The notes below the pieces were generated by a model. That model was not told where the DNA came from and did no database searches. It was given only the letters and a program-made list of their open reading frames with translations. Shown in pieces: positions 8,388 to 15,718 of a DNA stretch of 64,000 bases. Location of the stretch: the NCBI RefSeq assembly GCF_900142465.1, contig NZ_FRAX01000001.1, forward strand, positions 372,001 to 436,000, in the 5' to 3' direction. Each line of letters starts with the position of its first letter. The stretch's first letter is position 1. Position numbers and translations under genes: made by a program. Origin of the DNA: Fibrobacter sp. UWH6 (GTDB lineage Bacteria > Fibrobacterota > Fibrobacteria > Fibrobacterales > Fibrobacteraceae).

Positions 8388-10180
8388 TGTTTGACGTCTT
8401 CTTGCAAAGGGAAACGAACCTGGAAAGTCCCGACTGTGGGGGAATCTACTCAAAGATGGTAGATCCGGTCCACAGGGAGGACCTTCTGTTCCATTACGGC
8501 GAATCCGAAATAAAGGATTCGTCCCCTATCGCGCAGGAAATCCAGAGTGCGTTTTATCTCCTAGCCAACGACGAAGAGAGTTTCTTCTCCCTGTGTGACG
8601 ATCCGGAGAAACTTGACAGAAACAAACTCGAGAAGTATCTACAAGGCGATCCAGACAAGGTCTCCCGCAAGGATCCCCTCGTACATATGAAGGAAATTGT
8701 CTCAAGGCCGATTCTGGACCTGAAAGAGGACGAAATCAAGCAACCCACCAGCAGGGTGAAGAAGTTTGCTCCAAGGGCATTGGAGTATCTCGCAAGCCAT
8801 TCCGAAGACTGGAGAAATAAATCCTTTGTCGGTGTACATCCGCAGCAGCTGTTATCCCTCGTTCGCGAGGACAAGTGGGAAACCTACGAGAACCGTCTGC
8901 TGTACACTCTCTGCAGGACGCTGAACACCTTGATAAACCAGCGCCTAAGGGAGCTGAGAGGCGTTGACGATGCCTATGGAGAGATCCAGCGGTACTACGA
9001 GATCGTCAATTCAGTCGATCACGATGCGATGCAGAACGAGGTCGACCGGCTTCTGGTCAACTATAGCAGTGACCAAGTCGATGAGAACAGGGAGCTGCTA
9101 AGCAAGACCATTGAATTTCTTAAGCGCCTGCAACAATCCATAGGCTCCTTCTGGAACTCGCAGCTGTTCGGAAACCTGAAAAGAATTTCAAACGTCGAGG
9201 TGGACATCAACCGATTCATCATGACAAACATCTTGATGAATAACCAGCACTATCTGTACCTGCCCAAGATTCAGAAGGAAATAGTCAACTACTGTTCCAA
9301 GGAGCGATCTAAGCAGGAGAAACTTGAAGAACAGCGTCTCTTGCTGGCTAATGAAATCAGATACGTCAAACGCTGCATAGACGATTTCGCGAGCGAACGT
9401 CAGTCATTTTGGTGCCTACTAAAGCCAACGGTGACTACAAGTGAAATTGGAATTGAACTGGAGTGCGGAGGAAAGAGACTACGGTTCGCGTTCGCAACAT
9501 CCAAGCCAAGCGACGCCTACGTATCCGGACTGGACTGTGTCCACGGCGAAGATAACACTATCTCCATCCTTGTATATCCTCAGGAAACTCCCTACCTGGA
9601 TGGGAACGACGATAGCCTCGCAAAGCTTTCATCGATGTTCGGTAGCCAACTACCGCAATGGGGTACATTCTCGTTGCTCGCCATATCCCCGCAGTCCGTT
9701 TTTTCCAAGCTACTGATTCAGCGGATACTGCTTCAGTGGGCGTGGCCTATGTTTATTGCAGGCTATCCTGTAAAGATACCGCAAAACCGATTCATCAAGG
9801 AATTTGTCATCGGAGACAATCTCTTCAACCAGTATGATGTATCCAGGTTCGAAACCGCAGTCAATCAGAAAGAGCATTCAGATAGAATCAAGAAGAACGA
9901 CCTCCCGACCTTCCGTAAGGCACGCGACGAGGAAATCAAGGTGCTACAGAACGCAAACGAGCTGATTGCCGTCGCACAGCAATGCCCTTGCTGTGGACAG
10001 AAAGCCGTGCTAAGTGACCATCCCACGCCACAGAACTTTATGCTGGCCTGTAGAAGCTGTGGATGTCGCTGGAGCCGTAACGACAATATTTTCAAGTGGA
10101 TCAAGGCTGAATCATATGGTTTGGAGAAGTTGTTTGGTAAATTGGAGTCTTTTGAAGTGCTCTTGACTTTAAAGGGGTGA
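8387..10180 (+). CDS. McrC/DUF2357-like protein with C-terminal zinc ribbon
   Basis: A 597-residue protein. Residues about 160-180 (DKWETYENRLLYTLCRTL) match the conserved core of DUF2357/McrC-like proteins, where an ENR segment leads into a helical bundle; a second family-like stretch is TNILMNNQHYLYLPKI (about 280). A coiled-coil region of about 40 residues follows (about 300-345). The C-terminal 70 residues carry two CxxC pairs (CPCCG and CRSCG, about 533-560) and form a probable zinc ribbon. I could not find a convincing PD-(D/E)xK catalytic signature in the region where McrC has its nuclease, so it may be inactive or too divergent for me to see. Its start overlaps the McrB-like stop (TAATG), as in mcrBC. 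Last gene of the operon; a terminator follows at 10236. Confidence 0.72.
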   Translation: MFDVFLQRETNLESPDCGGIYSKMVDPVHREDLLFHYGESEIKDSSPIAQEIQSAFYLLANDEESFFSLCDDPEKLDRNKLEKYLQGDPDKVSRKDPLVHMKEIVSRPILDLKEDEIKQPTSRVKKFAPRALEYLASHSEDWRNKSFVGVHPQQLLSLVREDKWETYENRLLYTLCRTLNTLINQRLRELRGVDDAYGEIQRYYEIVNSVDHDAMQNEVDRLLVNYSSDQVDENRELLSKTIEFLKRLQQSIGSFWNSQLFGNLKRISNVEVDINRFIMTNILMNNQHYLYLPKIQKEIVNYCSKERSKQEKLEEQRLLLANEIRYVKRCIDDFASERQSFWCLLKPTVTTSEIGIELECGGKRLRFAFATSKPSDAYVSGLDCVHGEDNTISILVYPQETPYLDGNDDSLAKLSSMFGSQLPQWGTFSLLAISPQSVFSKLLIQRILLQWAWPMFIAGYPVKIPQNRFIKEFVIGDNLFNQYDVSRFETAVNQKEHSDRIKKNDLPTFRKARDEEIKVLQNANELIAVAQQCPCCGQKAVLSDHPTPQNFMLACRSCGCRWSRNDNIFKWIKAESYGLEKLFGKLESFEVLLTLKG

Positions 10181-10189
10181 TTTTGCCTT

Positions 10190-10221
10190 CATTGTCCGTA
10201 AATTGGCGTTAGCGGACAATG
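10190..10221. repeat. 9-bp inverted repeat with 14-nt spacer
   Basis: CATTGTCCG at 10190-10198 is repeated inverted as CGGACAATG at 10213-10221. It lies just behind the last defence gene and before the operon terminator, in the gap facing the integrase. It could be a protein-binding site, part of a compound terminator, or a recombinase core site; no evidence here decides between these. Confidence 0.5.
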
Positions 10222-10235
10222 AAAAGTCGAAGAAA

Positions 10236-10265
10236 AGGCCTCCTTTAAGGGGAGGCTTTTTTTTC
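10236..10265 (+). terminator. Rho-independent terminator of the defence operon
   Basis: GCCTCC (10238-10243) pairs with GGAGGC (10251-10256) and is followed by eight T residues. An upstream A-run makes it usable in the opposite direction for the integrase gene as well. Confidence 0.85.
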
Positions 10266-10291
10266 GTTTGTGAAACGAGGTGTATTCCTAA

Positions 10292-11353
10292 TTAAAGTTC
10301 AGGAATACTTTCCACGGCTTTTTTCTTACCCTCGTCAAGAACTTTGACGTAAACCTGGGTTGTTTTGACATCGGTGTGTCCTAGAATTTTACTGACCGTG
10401 AATAAATCCGCTCCGTGGCTTAGGGCTAGGGTTGCGAATGTATGACGTCCTAGGTGGAAGGTAATGTCTTTTCCCAATGCCTTTTGACTCCAGCGTTTTA
10501 GGACTTCATTTACCGAATTGTTGGATCCTAGTGGGAAATAGAGGTTATTTTTCTCTGGGGTTTTGGGGAGGTATTTCTTTGCGTTTTTGCTTATTGGGAC
10601 GCGGACGGGGATACTGGTCTTGTATTGTCGTAAGACAACTTGGTTGTCTTCAATCATTTCCGGACATAGGCGTTTGATGTCCGAAAATCTGATCCCTGTG
10701 AAGCAGGAGAACAGGAAGGCGTTCTTTATTCTCGGTACGGAGCAGGGGGTGTCTATTAGCGCTTTTAGCTGCTCTAGGGAGAGGTAATCCAGCATCGTTG
10801 TAAGAAATCTGGGTGAAAGACCCGAAAAATCGGGCATTTGGGGGATGATTCCTTCTAAAACGGCTTTATGTACGTAGGTTTTTAGTTGAGAACTGGCTAT
10901 GGCAATAGAATTCTGCTGTAGTCCTAATTCTTCGTGGAGATGATTGATGAAACCCTGCATGAATTCTCTGTCAATTCCCGCGACGAGAACGTTTGGACGA
11001 TAGGCGATAACCTTTCGTGCACAGTCCTGCATATTGAACTTGGTGCGTGGATTCTTGTATTCTTTTAATACTTTGGGGAAGTAATCGGCGAATAATGTTC
11101 TTTGAGGACGGGGAGGAAGTTTGATCCCTGCTTCCGCCATGTTCAATTCGGATTCTCGCTTGTCTCGAAGGGCCTTTCCCAGTCGCCAGGCTTCTTGGTT
11201 TTTGACCTTGTCTGCCGCGGTTTTTTCGGGGACCAAGAAAATCTGAAGGTTCTCTCTTATGCGTTTTCCGTCTACTCGGTAATCAAGGTACAGAGACTTG
11301 CCGCCAGTCCTTAATGGACGGGCAGATAGTGTGATTCTATCGCCGTTTTGCAT
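10292..11353 (-). CDS. Tyrosine recombinase / integrase
   Basis: A 353-residue site-specific recombinase with an N-terminal arm-binding-type beta segment, a SAM-like core-binding domain (about 85-185) and a full C-terminal catalytic domain. All key residues are visible: R222 (GIRFSD), H300-x-x-R303 (HLGRH), H326 (ILGHTD) and the nucleophile Y335 (TTQVYVKV). The layout is that of the Bacteroides-type phage/transposon integrase family. It is intact, points towards the defence operon and is separated from it by a shared terminator region. Its upstream side holds short direct repeats (11363-11385 and 11656-11687) that could be arm-type binding sites. Inferred: it moved the element carrying the kinase-helicase-McrBC-like operon. 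Confidence 0.92.
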   Translation of the reverse strand: MQNGDRITLSARPLRTGGKSLYLDYRVDGKRIRENLQIFLVPEKTAADKVKNQEAWRLGKALRDKRESELNMAEAGIKLPPRPQRTLFADYFPKVLKEYKNPRTKFNMQDCARKVIAYRPNVLVAGIDREFMQGFINHLHEELGLQQNSIAIASSQLKTYVHKAVLEGIIPQMPDFSGLSPRFLTTMLDYLSLEQLKALIDTPCSVPRIKNAFLFSCFTGIRFSDIKRLCPEMIEDNQVVLRQYKTSIPVRVPISKNAKKYLPKTPEKNNLYFPLGSNNSVNEVLKRWSQKALGKDITFHLGRHTFATLALSHGADLFTVSKILGHTDVKTTQVYVKVLDEGKKKAVESIPEL

Positions 11354-11525
11354 GTGTGTCCCCTATGTTTGTGCGTGACCAAAACGTGACCACGAGGTGT
11401 AATCCTGTCTCTAATATAACATCGTGGTCCGTTAAAAAGTGGCGAAAAAAACGAAATTTGGCAAAAAGTGTGTCTACGAGTGACTGGCGTTTACTTGATA
11501 GTTACTTCGACGTCAAGTAATCGTA

Positions 11526-11568
11526 AACCGAGCGTCGCGCGAGCACTTGTGTTCGCATGACCGAGGTG
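11526..11568 (+). repeat. Dispersed hairpin repeat, copy 1 (AACCGAG...hairpin...ATGACCGAGGTG)
   Basis: The flanks AACCGAGCGTCGC and ATGACCGAGGTG enclose a stem GCGAGCAC-TT-GTGTTCGC. The same flanks enclose a different stem of similar size at 38570-38615 on the minus strand. Both flanks contain ACCGAG as a direct repeat. Confidence 0.6.
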
Positions 11569-11613
11569 CAGATTACTGCACTCGTAGAGTGCAAGTAGTC
11601 TAATCTGACTTTG

Positions 11614-11650
11614 AGCCCTGTAACCGTCTAGGTTGCAGGGCTTTTTTCGT
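11614..11650 (+). terminator. Strong Rho-independent terminator without an upstream protein gene
   Basis: AGCCCTGTAACC (11614-11625) pairs with GGTTGCAGGGCT (11631-11642), one G-T pair, followed by a run of T. No coding gene on the + strand ends near it, so it may end a small RNA or be part of an attachment site. Confidence 0.8.
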
Positions 11651-11655
11651 TTCTA

Positions 11656-11687
11656 AAGTGTCCAAGAAGTGTCCAAGAAGTGCCCAA
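11656..11687 (+). repeat. Three tandem 11-bp direct repeats
   Basis: AAGTGTCCAAG occurs twice without spacing and a third, slightly changed copy (AAGTGCCCAA) follows. Short direct repeats at this distance from a tyrosine integrase gene are typical of arm-type binding sites, but that role is inferred. Confidence 0.65.
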
Positions 11688-11708
11688 TTTGGGTTTAGGC
11701 AGAAGAAA

Positions 11709-11735
11709 AAGGTGGCTTTGCAAGCCACCTTCTTT
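11709..11735 (-). terminator. Terminator of the deacetylase-like gene
   Basis: AAGGTGGCTT pairs with AAGCCACCTT around a 3-nt loop; the T-run is on the minus strand, directly behind the gene that ends at 11759. Confidence 0.85.
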
Positions 11736-11758
11736 ACGTTATATTTTTTAATAAAAAA

Positions 11759-12487
11759 TTAGAGGTTCTCGTATCGCGTTAAAACCCGTCCATTTCCTAG
11801 AGCGGCTCGGATCAAGTGCTTTATACGGGCTTGGTGAGTTGGGAAGTCTGTGGGGTGCAACGCAATTCGCAAAATTCCGGCGGGAATCTTTGTGAAAAAT
11901 TCGCCTAGGTTGAACATGGGGTTTACGGCAAAGTCGGGGATGCCTGCAAAGCTTGCCACGGGGGAGGCGTAGCGCTTGCCCTTCTTGTTGGTCAAGGAGA
12001 ATCGGTCTTCGTAGAGCATGCCTTCGCCGCGGACCTGCAGGTGTAGGTACTTGTTGCTCCACCAGGTGGGCGGCACGAAAGCGATCGGTTTGGTCGGGGT
12101 GCCCGACGCGGTTTCAAATAGATTGTTCCATGCGGCGAGGCCTTGTTGCAGAAGTCTGCTGGATTCAAATTCGCTCAGACCGGCAAATTCCGCCTCGCGG
12201 TTGGTCATGGACATGGCGGCAAGACCGGCGTAGCTTCTGCCCTGGCTGAATTCGGCCTTATGCTTAAAGCCGTGGAGGGCAAGCTCGAAGCCTTCGTCTT
12301 TTAGTTGGGCGAGTGCTGCCTTGAAGCCTGCGGTTGCGGGCTCTTCTGCGTTTTCGGTGTCGGGAATGACCAGTACGCTGAATGGGGCGCCGACGAATTC
12401 CTTTAAGTCTTCTAGAATCGGCATGACGGTCTGGTAGTTCCAGACGCTAAAATCGTGAAAGCACAGAAGAAATTTTTTTGCGGCCAT
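11759..12487 (-). CDS. DUF2334-like polysaccharide deacetylase-fold protein
   Basis: A 242-residue cytoplasmic-looking protein with the pattern of DUF2334, a divergent branch of the NodB/polysaccharide deacetylase fold. Visible signatures are LLCFHDFS at the N-terminus (metal/base region, HD), LALHGFKHK near residue 70 (H-x3-H), FVPPTWW near 145 and ALHPTDFP near 210. No signal peptide. Its start faces that of uppP with only 33 bp between the two ATGs, so the promoters overlap the 5' ends of the genes. Substrate unknown; a role in cell-envelope sugar modification is an inference from the fold. Confidence 0.7.
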   Translation of the reverse strand: MAAKKFLLCFHDFSVWNYQTVMPILEDLKEFVGAPFSVLVIPDTENAEEPATAGFKAALAQLKDEGFELALHGFKHKAEFSQGRSYAGLAAMSMTNREAEFAGLSEFESSRLLQQGLAAWNNLFETASGTPTKPIAFVPPTWWSNKYLHLQVRGEGMLYEDRFSLTNKKGKRYASPVASFAGIPDFAVNPMFNLGEFFTKIPAGILRIALHPTDFPTHQARIKHLIRAALGNGRVLTRYENL

Positions 12488-12520
12488 GGCTCTAAGATAA
12501 TAAAAACTATATTTCCGTCC

Positions 12521-13372
12521 ATGATTGAATCTATCATTTTAGGTCTGTTGCAGGGCCTCGCAGAATTTCTCCCTATCTCTAGTTCGGGTCACCTGGTTCT
12601 CGGCAAGGAATTGCTGGGCATGGAAGAAGCGGGCATGTTCTTTGACATCATGCTTCACGCAGGAACTCTCCTTTCCATTTTCGTTGTGTTCCGCAAGAAG
12701 ATTGTGGACATGATCGTAGGTTGCATCCGCCGCGACAAGACTCAGTTGAAGGAAGTGGGCTACATCGTGCTGGCCTCCATTCCCACAGCCATTATCGGCA
12801 TCGGTTTCAAGAAGCCTCTGGAAAGCCTGTTTGAAAATCCCCGCGCCGTTTGCTGCGCCTTGCTGGTGACAGCTACCTTGCTGTTCGTTTCCCAGTGGGG
12901 TAAGACCGGCAGTAAGCATCCGGAATGCGAAGGAGTCCAGATGAACTGGTGGCGCGCTCTGGTGACCGGCGTGGTTCAGGGAATCGCCTGCATCCCGGGT
13001 ATCAGCCGTAGCGGTTCTACCATCAGCGGCATGATTTTCCTGGGTGTCAACCGCAAGTATGCCGGCGAGTTCAGCTTCCTCATGAGCATCCCCGCCGTGG
13101 GTGGCGCAGCCCTCCTGGATGTGATCAAGTGGGTGAAGTGCCAGGATCCCGAAACCGTAGCACGCTATGCTATCGAAAAGCCCGAAAAGGCCTTGGCCTG
13201 CGCCGATGCCAGCGGCTTTACTCCGGAACTTCTGGTGGGCATGATTGTTGCCTTCATCTTCGGCATTATCGCCCTGAAGTGGCTCATGGCTTTTGTACAG
13301 AAGGGTAAGTTCCACTACTTCAGCTACTACCTGTGGGCTGCCGGTATCTTGGGATTGATTTTTATTAAGTAG
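12521..13372 (+). CDS. uppP: Undecaprenyl-diphosphate phosphatase
   Basis: A 283-residue integral membrane protein of the BacA/UppP family that recycles undecaprenyl diphosphate to the monophosphate carrier used for peptidoglycan and O-antigen synthesis. Both family signatures are present: the N-terminal LQGLAEFLPISSSGHLVL and the PGISRSGSTI motif near residue 165. Several hydrophobic helices follow in the expected spacing, ending LGLIFIK. The ATG at 12521 (MIESIILG) is chosen; a longer frame from 12455 would add a charged, non-family N-terminus read from the divergent neighbour. No strong Shine-Dalgarno sequence precedes the start. Confidence 0.95.
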   Translation: MIESIILGLLQGLAEFLPISSSGHLVLGKELLGMEEAGMFFDIMLHAGTLLSIFVVFRKKIVDMIVGCIRRDKTQLKEVGYIVLASIPTAIIGIGFKKPLESLFENPRAVCCALLVTATLLFVSQWGKTGSKHPECEGVQMNWWRALVTGVVQGIACIPGISRSGSTISGMIFLGVNRKYAGEFSFLMSIPAVGGAALLDVIKWVKCQDPETVARYAIEKPEKALACADASGFTPELLVGMIVAFIFGIIALKWLMAFVQKGKFHYFSYYLWAAGILGLIFIK

Positions 13373-13685
13373 TTTGCTGCAAGGCCCTCGCAAGTGCGGG
13401 GAATCGCGAAAAGGACCGCTTCATCGGCGGCCTTTTTTCTTTATCCTTTCTCCTTTCCGCTTTCTGCTAATCTTGGCACGGTTCTTGCAATTGTACCTGC
13501 GAAAACAAAGAAAAACGGCAGTTTTGTTTCAAAATGAAATGCAAACTGCTGTAAAATTGTATAAAAATGAACAGAAGGTTGTTTTCCCGGCTTCACTCCT
13601 CAAAGTGACCCCGTAGGGGGAACGACCTCACACCTGAAAGCGAAGCGTGCTGAAAGCACGAAGTGCGACCTACTAGGAGATAAAA
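13373..13685. other. 313-bp intergenic region upstream of htpG
   Basis: Contains the uppP terminator (13411-13438), a pyrimidine-rich motif at 13439-13466 that recurs in the window, an imperfect inverted repeat GCAGTTTTG...GCAAACTGC (about 13518-13553), and a hairpin CGTGCT-GAA-AGCACG (about 13646-13662) in the htpG leader. No CIRCE element is present. No gene seen. Confidence 0.5.
13411..13438 (+). terminator. Terminator of uppP
   Basis: AAGG-a-CCGC pairs with GCGGCCTT (one bulged A) and is followed by TTTTTT. Confidence 0.7.
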
Positions 13686-15572
13686 ATGGCAACTGAAAAA
13701 ATGGAGTTCCAAACTGAAGTTCGCGACATGCTGAACTTGATGATCAATTCCCTTTACAGCAACAAGGAAATCTTCCTTCGTGAACTGGTTTCCAACGCTG
13801 CAGACGCACTGGACAAGCGCCGCTTCCTGTCCCTCTCCGATGCAAGCCTTTTGCCCAATGGTACCCAGCTCCGCATCGATATTGATGTAAACAAGGAGCA
13901 GAAGAAGCTGACCATTACCGATAACGGTATCGGCATGAACAAGGAAGACTTGATCAACTGCCTGGGCACCATCGCCCGTTCCGGCACCAAGAACTTCATC
14001 AAGAACCTGAAGGATTCCGATAAGTCCAGCGTGGATCTCATCGGTCAGTTCGGTGTGGGCTTCTACTCCATCTTCATGGTGGCCAAGAAGGTTGAAGTGC
14101 TGACCCTCAAGGCTGGCGAAACTCAGGGTTACCTGTGGAGCTCCGAAGGTACCGGCGAATTTGAAATTTCCGAATGCCCCCGTAACGAAGTGGGTACCAA
14201 GATTACCTTGTACCTGAAGGACGACGAAGACGCTGAAGACTTCACCAGCGAATGGAAGATCAAGGACATCGTCAAGAAGTACAGCGGCTTTGTGAACTAC
14301 GGTATTTACTTCCACCCGGAAGCAACCAAGAACGACAAGGGCGAAATTGAAGTCAAGGAAGAAGAACGTCTTAATGACAAGACTGCTCTCTGGCGTCAGT
14401 CCGAAAAGGAAGTGAAGGAAGAAGAATACAAGGAATTCTACAAGGTCATCGGTCACGATGGTGGCGAACCCGCTTGCTGGAGCCACAGCCACGCCGAAGG
14501 TTCCCTGGAATTCTGGAGCTTGGTGTACATTCCGTCTAAGGCTCCCTACAACATTTGGCAGAACGATGCTCTCCATGGTCTGAAGCTCTATGTGAAGAAG
14601 ACGTTCATCATGGACGACTGCAAGGACCTCTTGCCGCCTTGGCTCCGCTTTGTCCGCGGCGTGGTGGAATCCGAGGACTTGCCGCTGAACGTGAGCCGCG
14701 AAATTTTGCAGTCCAACAAGATTGTCACCAACATCCGTAAGCATGTGATCAAGAAGGTTCTTGACGCTCTGCAGAACATGGCCGACAAGGAAGCCGATAA
14801 GTACACTGCCTGGTGGAAGGAACTGGGCATGGTGCTGAAGGAAGGCTTCTACATGAACTGGGAACATCTTGATGAACTGAAGAAGCTGCTCCGCTTTGAA
14901 AGCACCAAGACCGAAGAAGGCAAGCTTGTTAGCCTCCAGGAATATGTGGACCGCATGCCGGAAGGCCAGAAGGAAATCTACTACCTCATTGGCGACAAGA
15001 ACGCCGTGAAGTCTAACCCCATGCTGGAGGCTTTCAAGGCCAAGGGCTACGAAGTGCTTCTCATGAGCGATGGCATTGATGAATTCATGATGTCTTCTCT
15101 GATGGAATTCGGCGACAAGAAGTTCCACGACGTTTCCCGCGGTGATGTGGACTTCGAAAAAACTGAAGACGAAAAGAAGGCTGAAGAAGCCAACAAGGGT
15201 ATTTTCAAGGGCCTCTGCGAAAACCTCCAGAAGGTTCTGGACGAAGACATCAAGGAAGTCCGTGTGTCTAGCCGTCTGAAGGACAGCCCCTGCTGCCTCG
15301 TCACCAGCGACGATGCCATGAGCGCCCAGATGGAACGCATGATGAAGGCCATGGGCCAGGCCAACGTGCCTAAGTCCAAGCGTATCCTGGAAATCAACCC
15401 GACGCACCCCATCTGCGAAATGCTGAAGGCTAAGGCTGAAGCTGGTTCCGATCTGGGTGATTGGCCCAAGGCTCTCTACGGTCAGGCTCTCTTGGCTGAA
15501 GGTAGCCCGCTGCCTAACCCGGCAGAGTATGTAGCAGCAATTACAAAGCTGCTGACTGCTGCTGCTAAATAA
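13686..15572 (+). CDS. htpG: Molecular chaperone HtpG (bacterial Hsp90)
   Basis: A 628-residue protein of normal bacterial Hsp90 length. The N-terminal GHKL ATPase domain shows NKEIFLRELVSNAADAL, ITDNGIGM, and DLIGQFGVGFYS; the middle domain shows LPLNVSREILQ (about 335); the C-terminal dimerisation domain is complete. It assists folding and remodelling of client proteins in the cytoplasm. AGGAG lies 6 nt before the ATG. Monocistronic: terminators lie on both sides. The long leader with a hairpin could hold stress regulation, but no known heat-shock operator was recognised. Confidence 0.98.
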   Translation: MATEKMEFQTEVRDMLNLMINSLYSNKEIFLRELVSNAADALDKRRFLSLSDASLLPNGTQLRIDIDVNKEQKKLTITDNGIGMNKEDLINCLGTIARSGTKNFIKNLKDSDKSSVDLIGQFGVGFYSIFMVAKKVEVLTLKAGETQGYLWSSEGTGEFEISECPRNEVGTKITLYLKDDEDAEDFTSEWKIKDIVKKYSGFVNYGIYFHPEATKNDKGEIEVKEEERLNDKTALWRQSEKEVKEEEYKEFYKVIGHDGGEPACWSHSHAEGSLEFWSLVYIPSKAPYNIWQNDALHGLKLYVKKTFIMDDCKDLLPPWLRFVRGVVESEDLPLNVSREILQSNKIVTNIRKHVIKKVLDALQNMADKEADKYTAWWKELGMVLKEGFYMNWEHLDELKKLLRFESTKTEEGKLVSLQEYVDRMPEGQKEIYYLIGDKNAVKSNPMLEAFKAKGYEVLLMSDGIDEFMMSSLMEFGDKKFHDVSRGDVDFEKTEDEKKAEEANKGIFKGLCENLQKVLDEDIKEVRVSSRLKDSPCCLVTSDDAMSAQMERMMKAMGQANVPKSKRILEINPTHPICEMLKAKAEAGSDLGDWPKALYGQALLAEGSPLPNPAEYVAAITKLLTAAAK

Positions 15573-15670
15573 ACCGCGAACGGCCTCGCTCCCACCTAAA
15601 GGTCGCCTTTAGGTGTCGTCCTGAGATGCCGTAAGGCATCGAAGGATCTAGCGATAATTTCCCGCAAAAA

Positions 15671-15703
15671 AAAGACCTCGTTCAAAAAACGAGGCCTTTT
15701 CTT
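15671..15703. terminator. Bidirectional terminator between htpG and the lipoprotein gene
   Basis: A run of A, then CCTCGTT paired with AACGAGG, then CCTTTTCTTT. It serves htpG and, read on the minus strand, the convergent gene ending at 15719. The preceding 80 bp contain two more small hairpins (CACCTAAAGG.. and GATGCCGTAAGGCATC). Confidence 0.8.
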
Positions 15704-15718
15704 TAATGTCAGACTTTT

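Larger units (their letters stand above)
11354..11758. other. 405-bp intergenic region rich in inverted and direct repeats beside the integrase
   Basis: No protein gene is visible. Upstream of the integrase start, CGTGACCA occurs twice (11363-11385). TTACTTGA (11491-11498) is inverted at 11513-11520. TCTACGAGTG (11473-11482) is inverted as CACTCGTAGA (11579-11588). A hairpin TGCACTC/GAGTGCA lies at 11577-11593, and a strong terminator at 11614. Together 11473-11650 could be a structured RNA transcribed on the + strand or the attachment region of the element. It does not contain a recognisable tRNA or tmRNA. Confidence 0.55.

Noticed and set aside
11473-11650. Possible tmRNA because of TTCGACG and GCATGACCGAGG
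   Set aside because: No tRNA-like acceptor ends, no T-arm with CCA end and no tag reading frame; the GACCGAGG part belongs to a dispersed repeat.
13500-13685. CIRCE-type heat-shock operator before htpG
   Set aside because: The inverted repeat there (GCAGTTTTG/GCAAACTGC) does not match TTAGCACTC-N9-GAGTGCTAA.
13593-15407. 604-codon open frame on the minus strand across htpG
   Set aside because: It is fully antisense to a well-conserved Hsp90 gene, its protein matches no fold, and long antisense frames arise from codon bias here.
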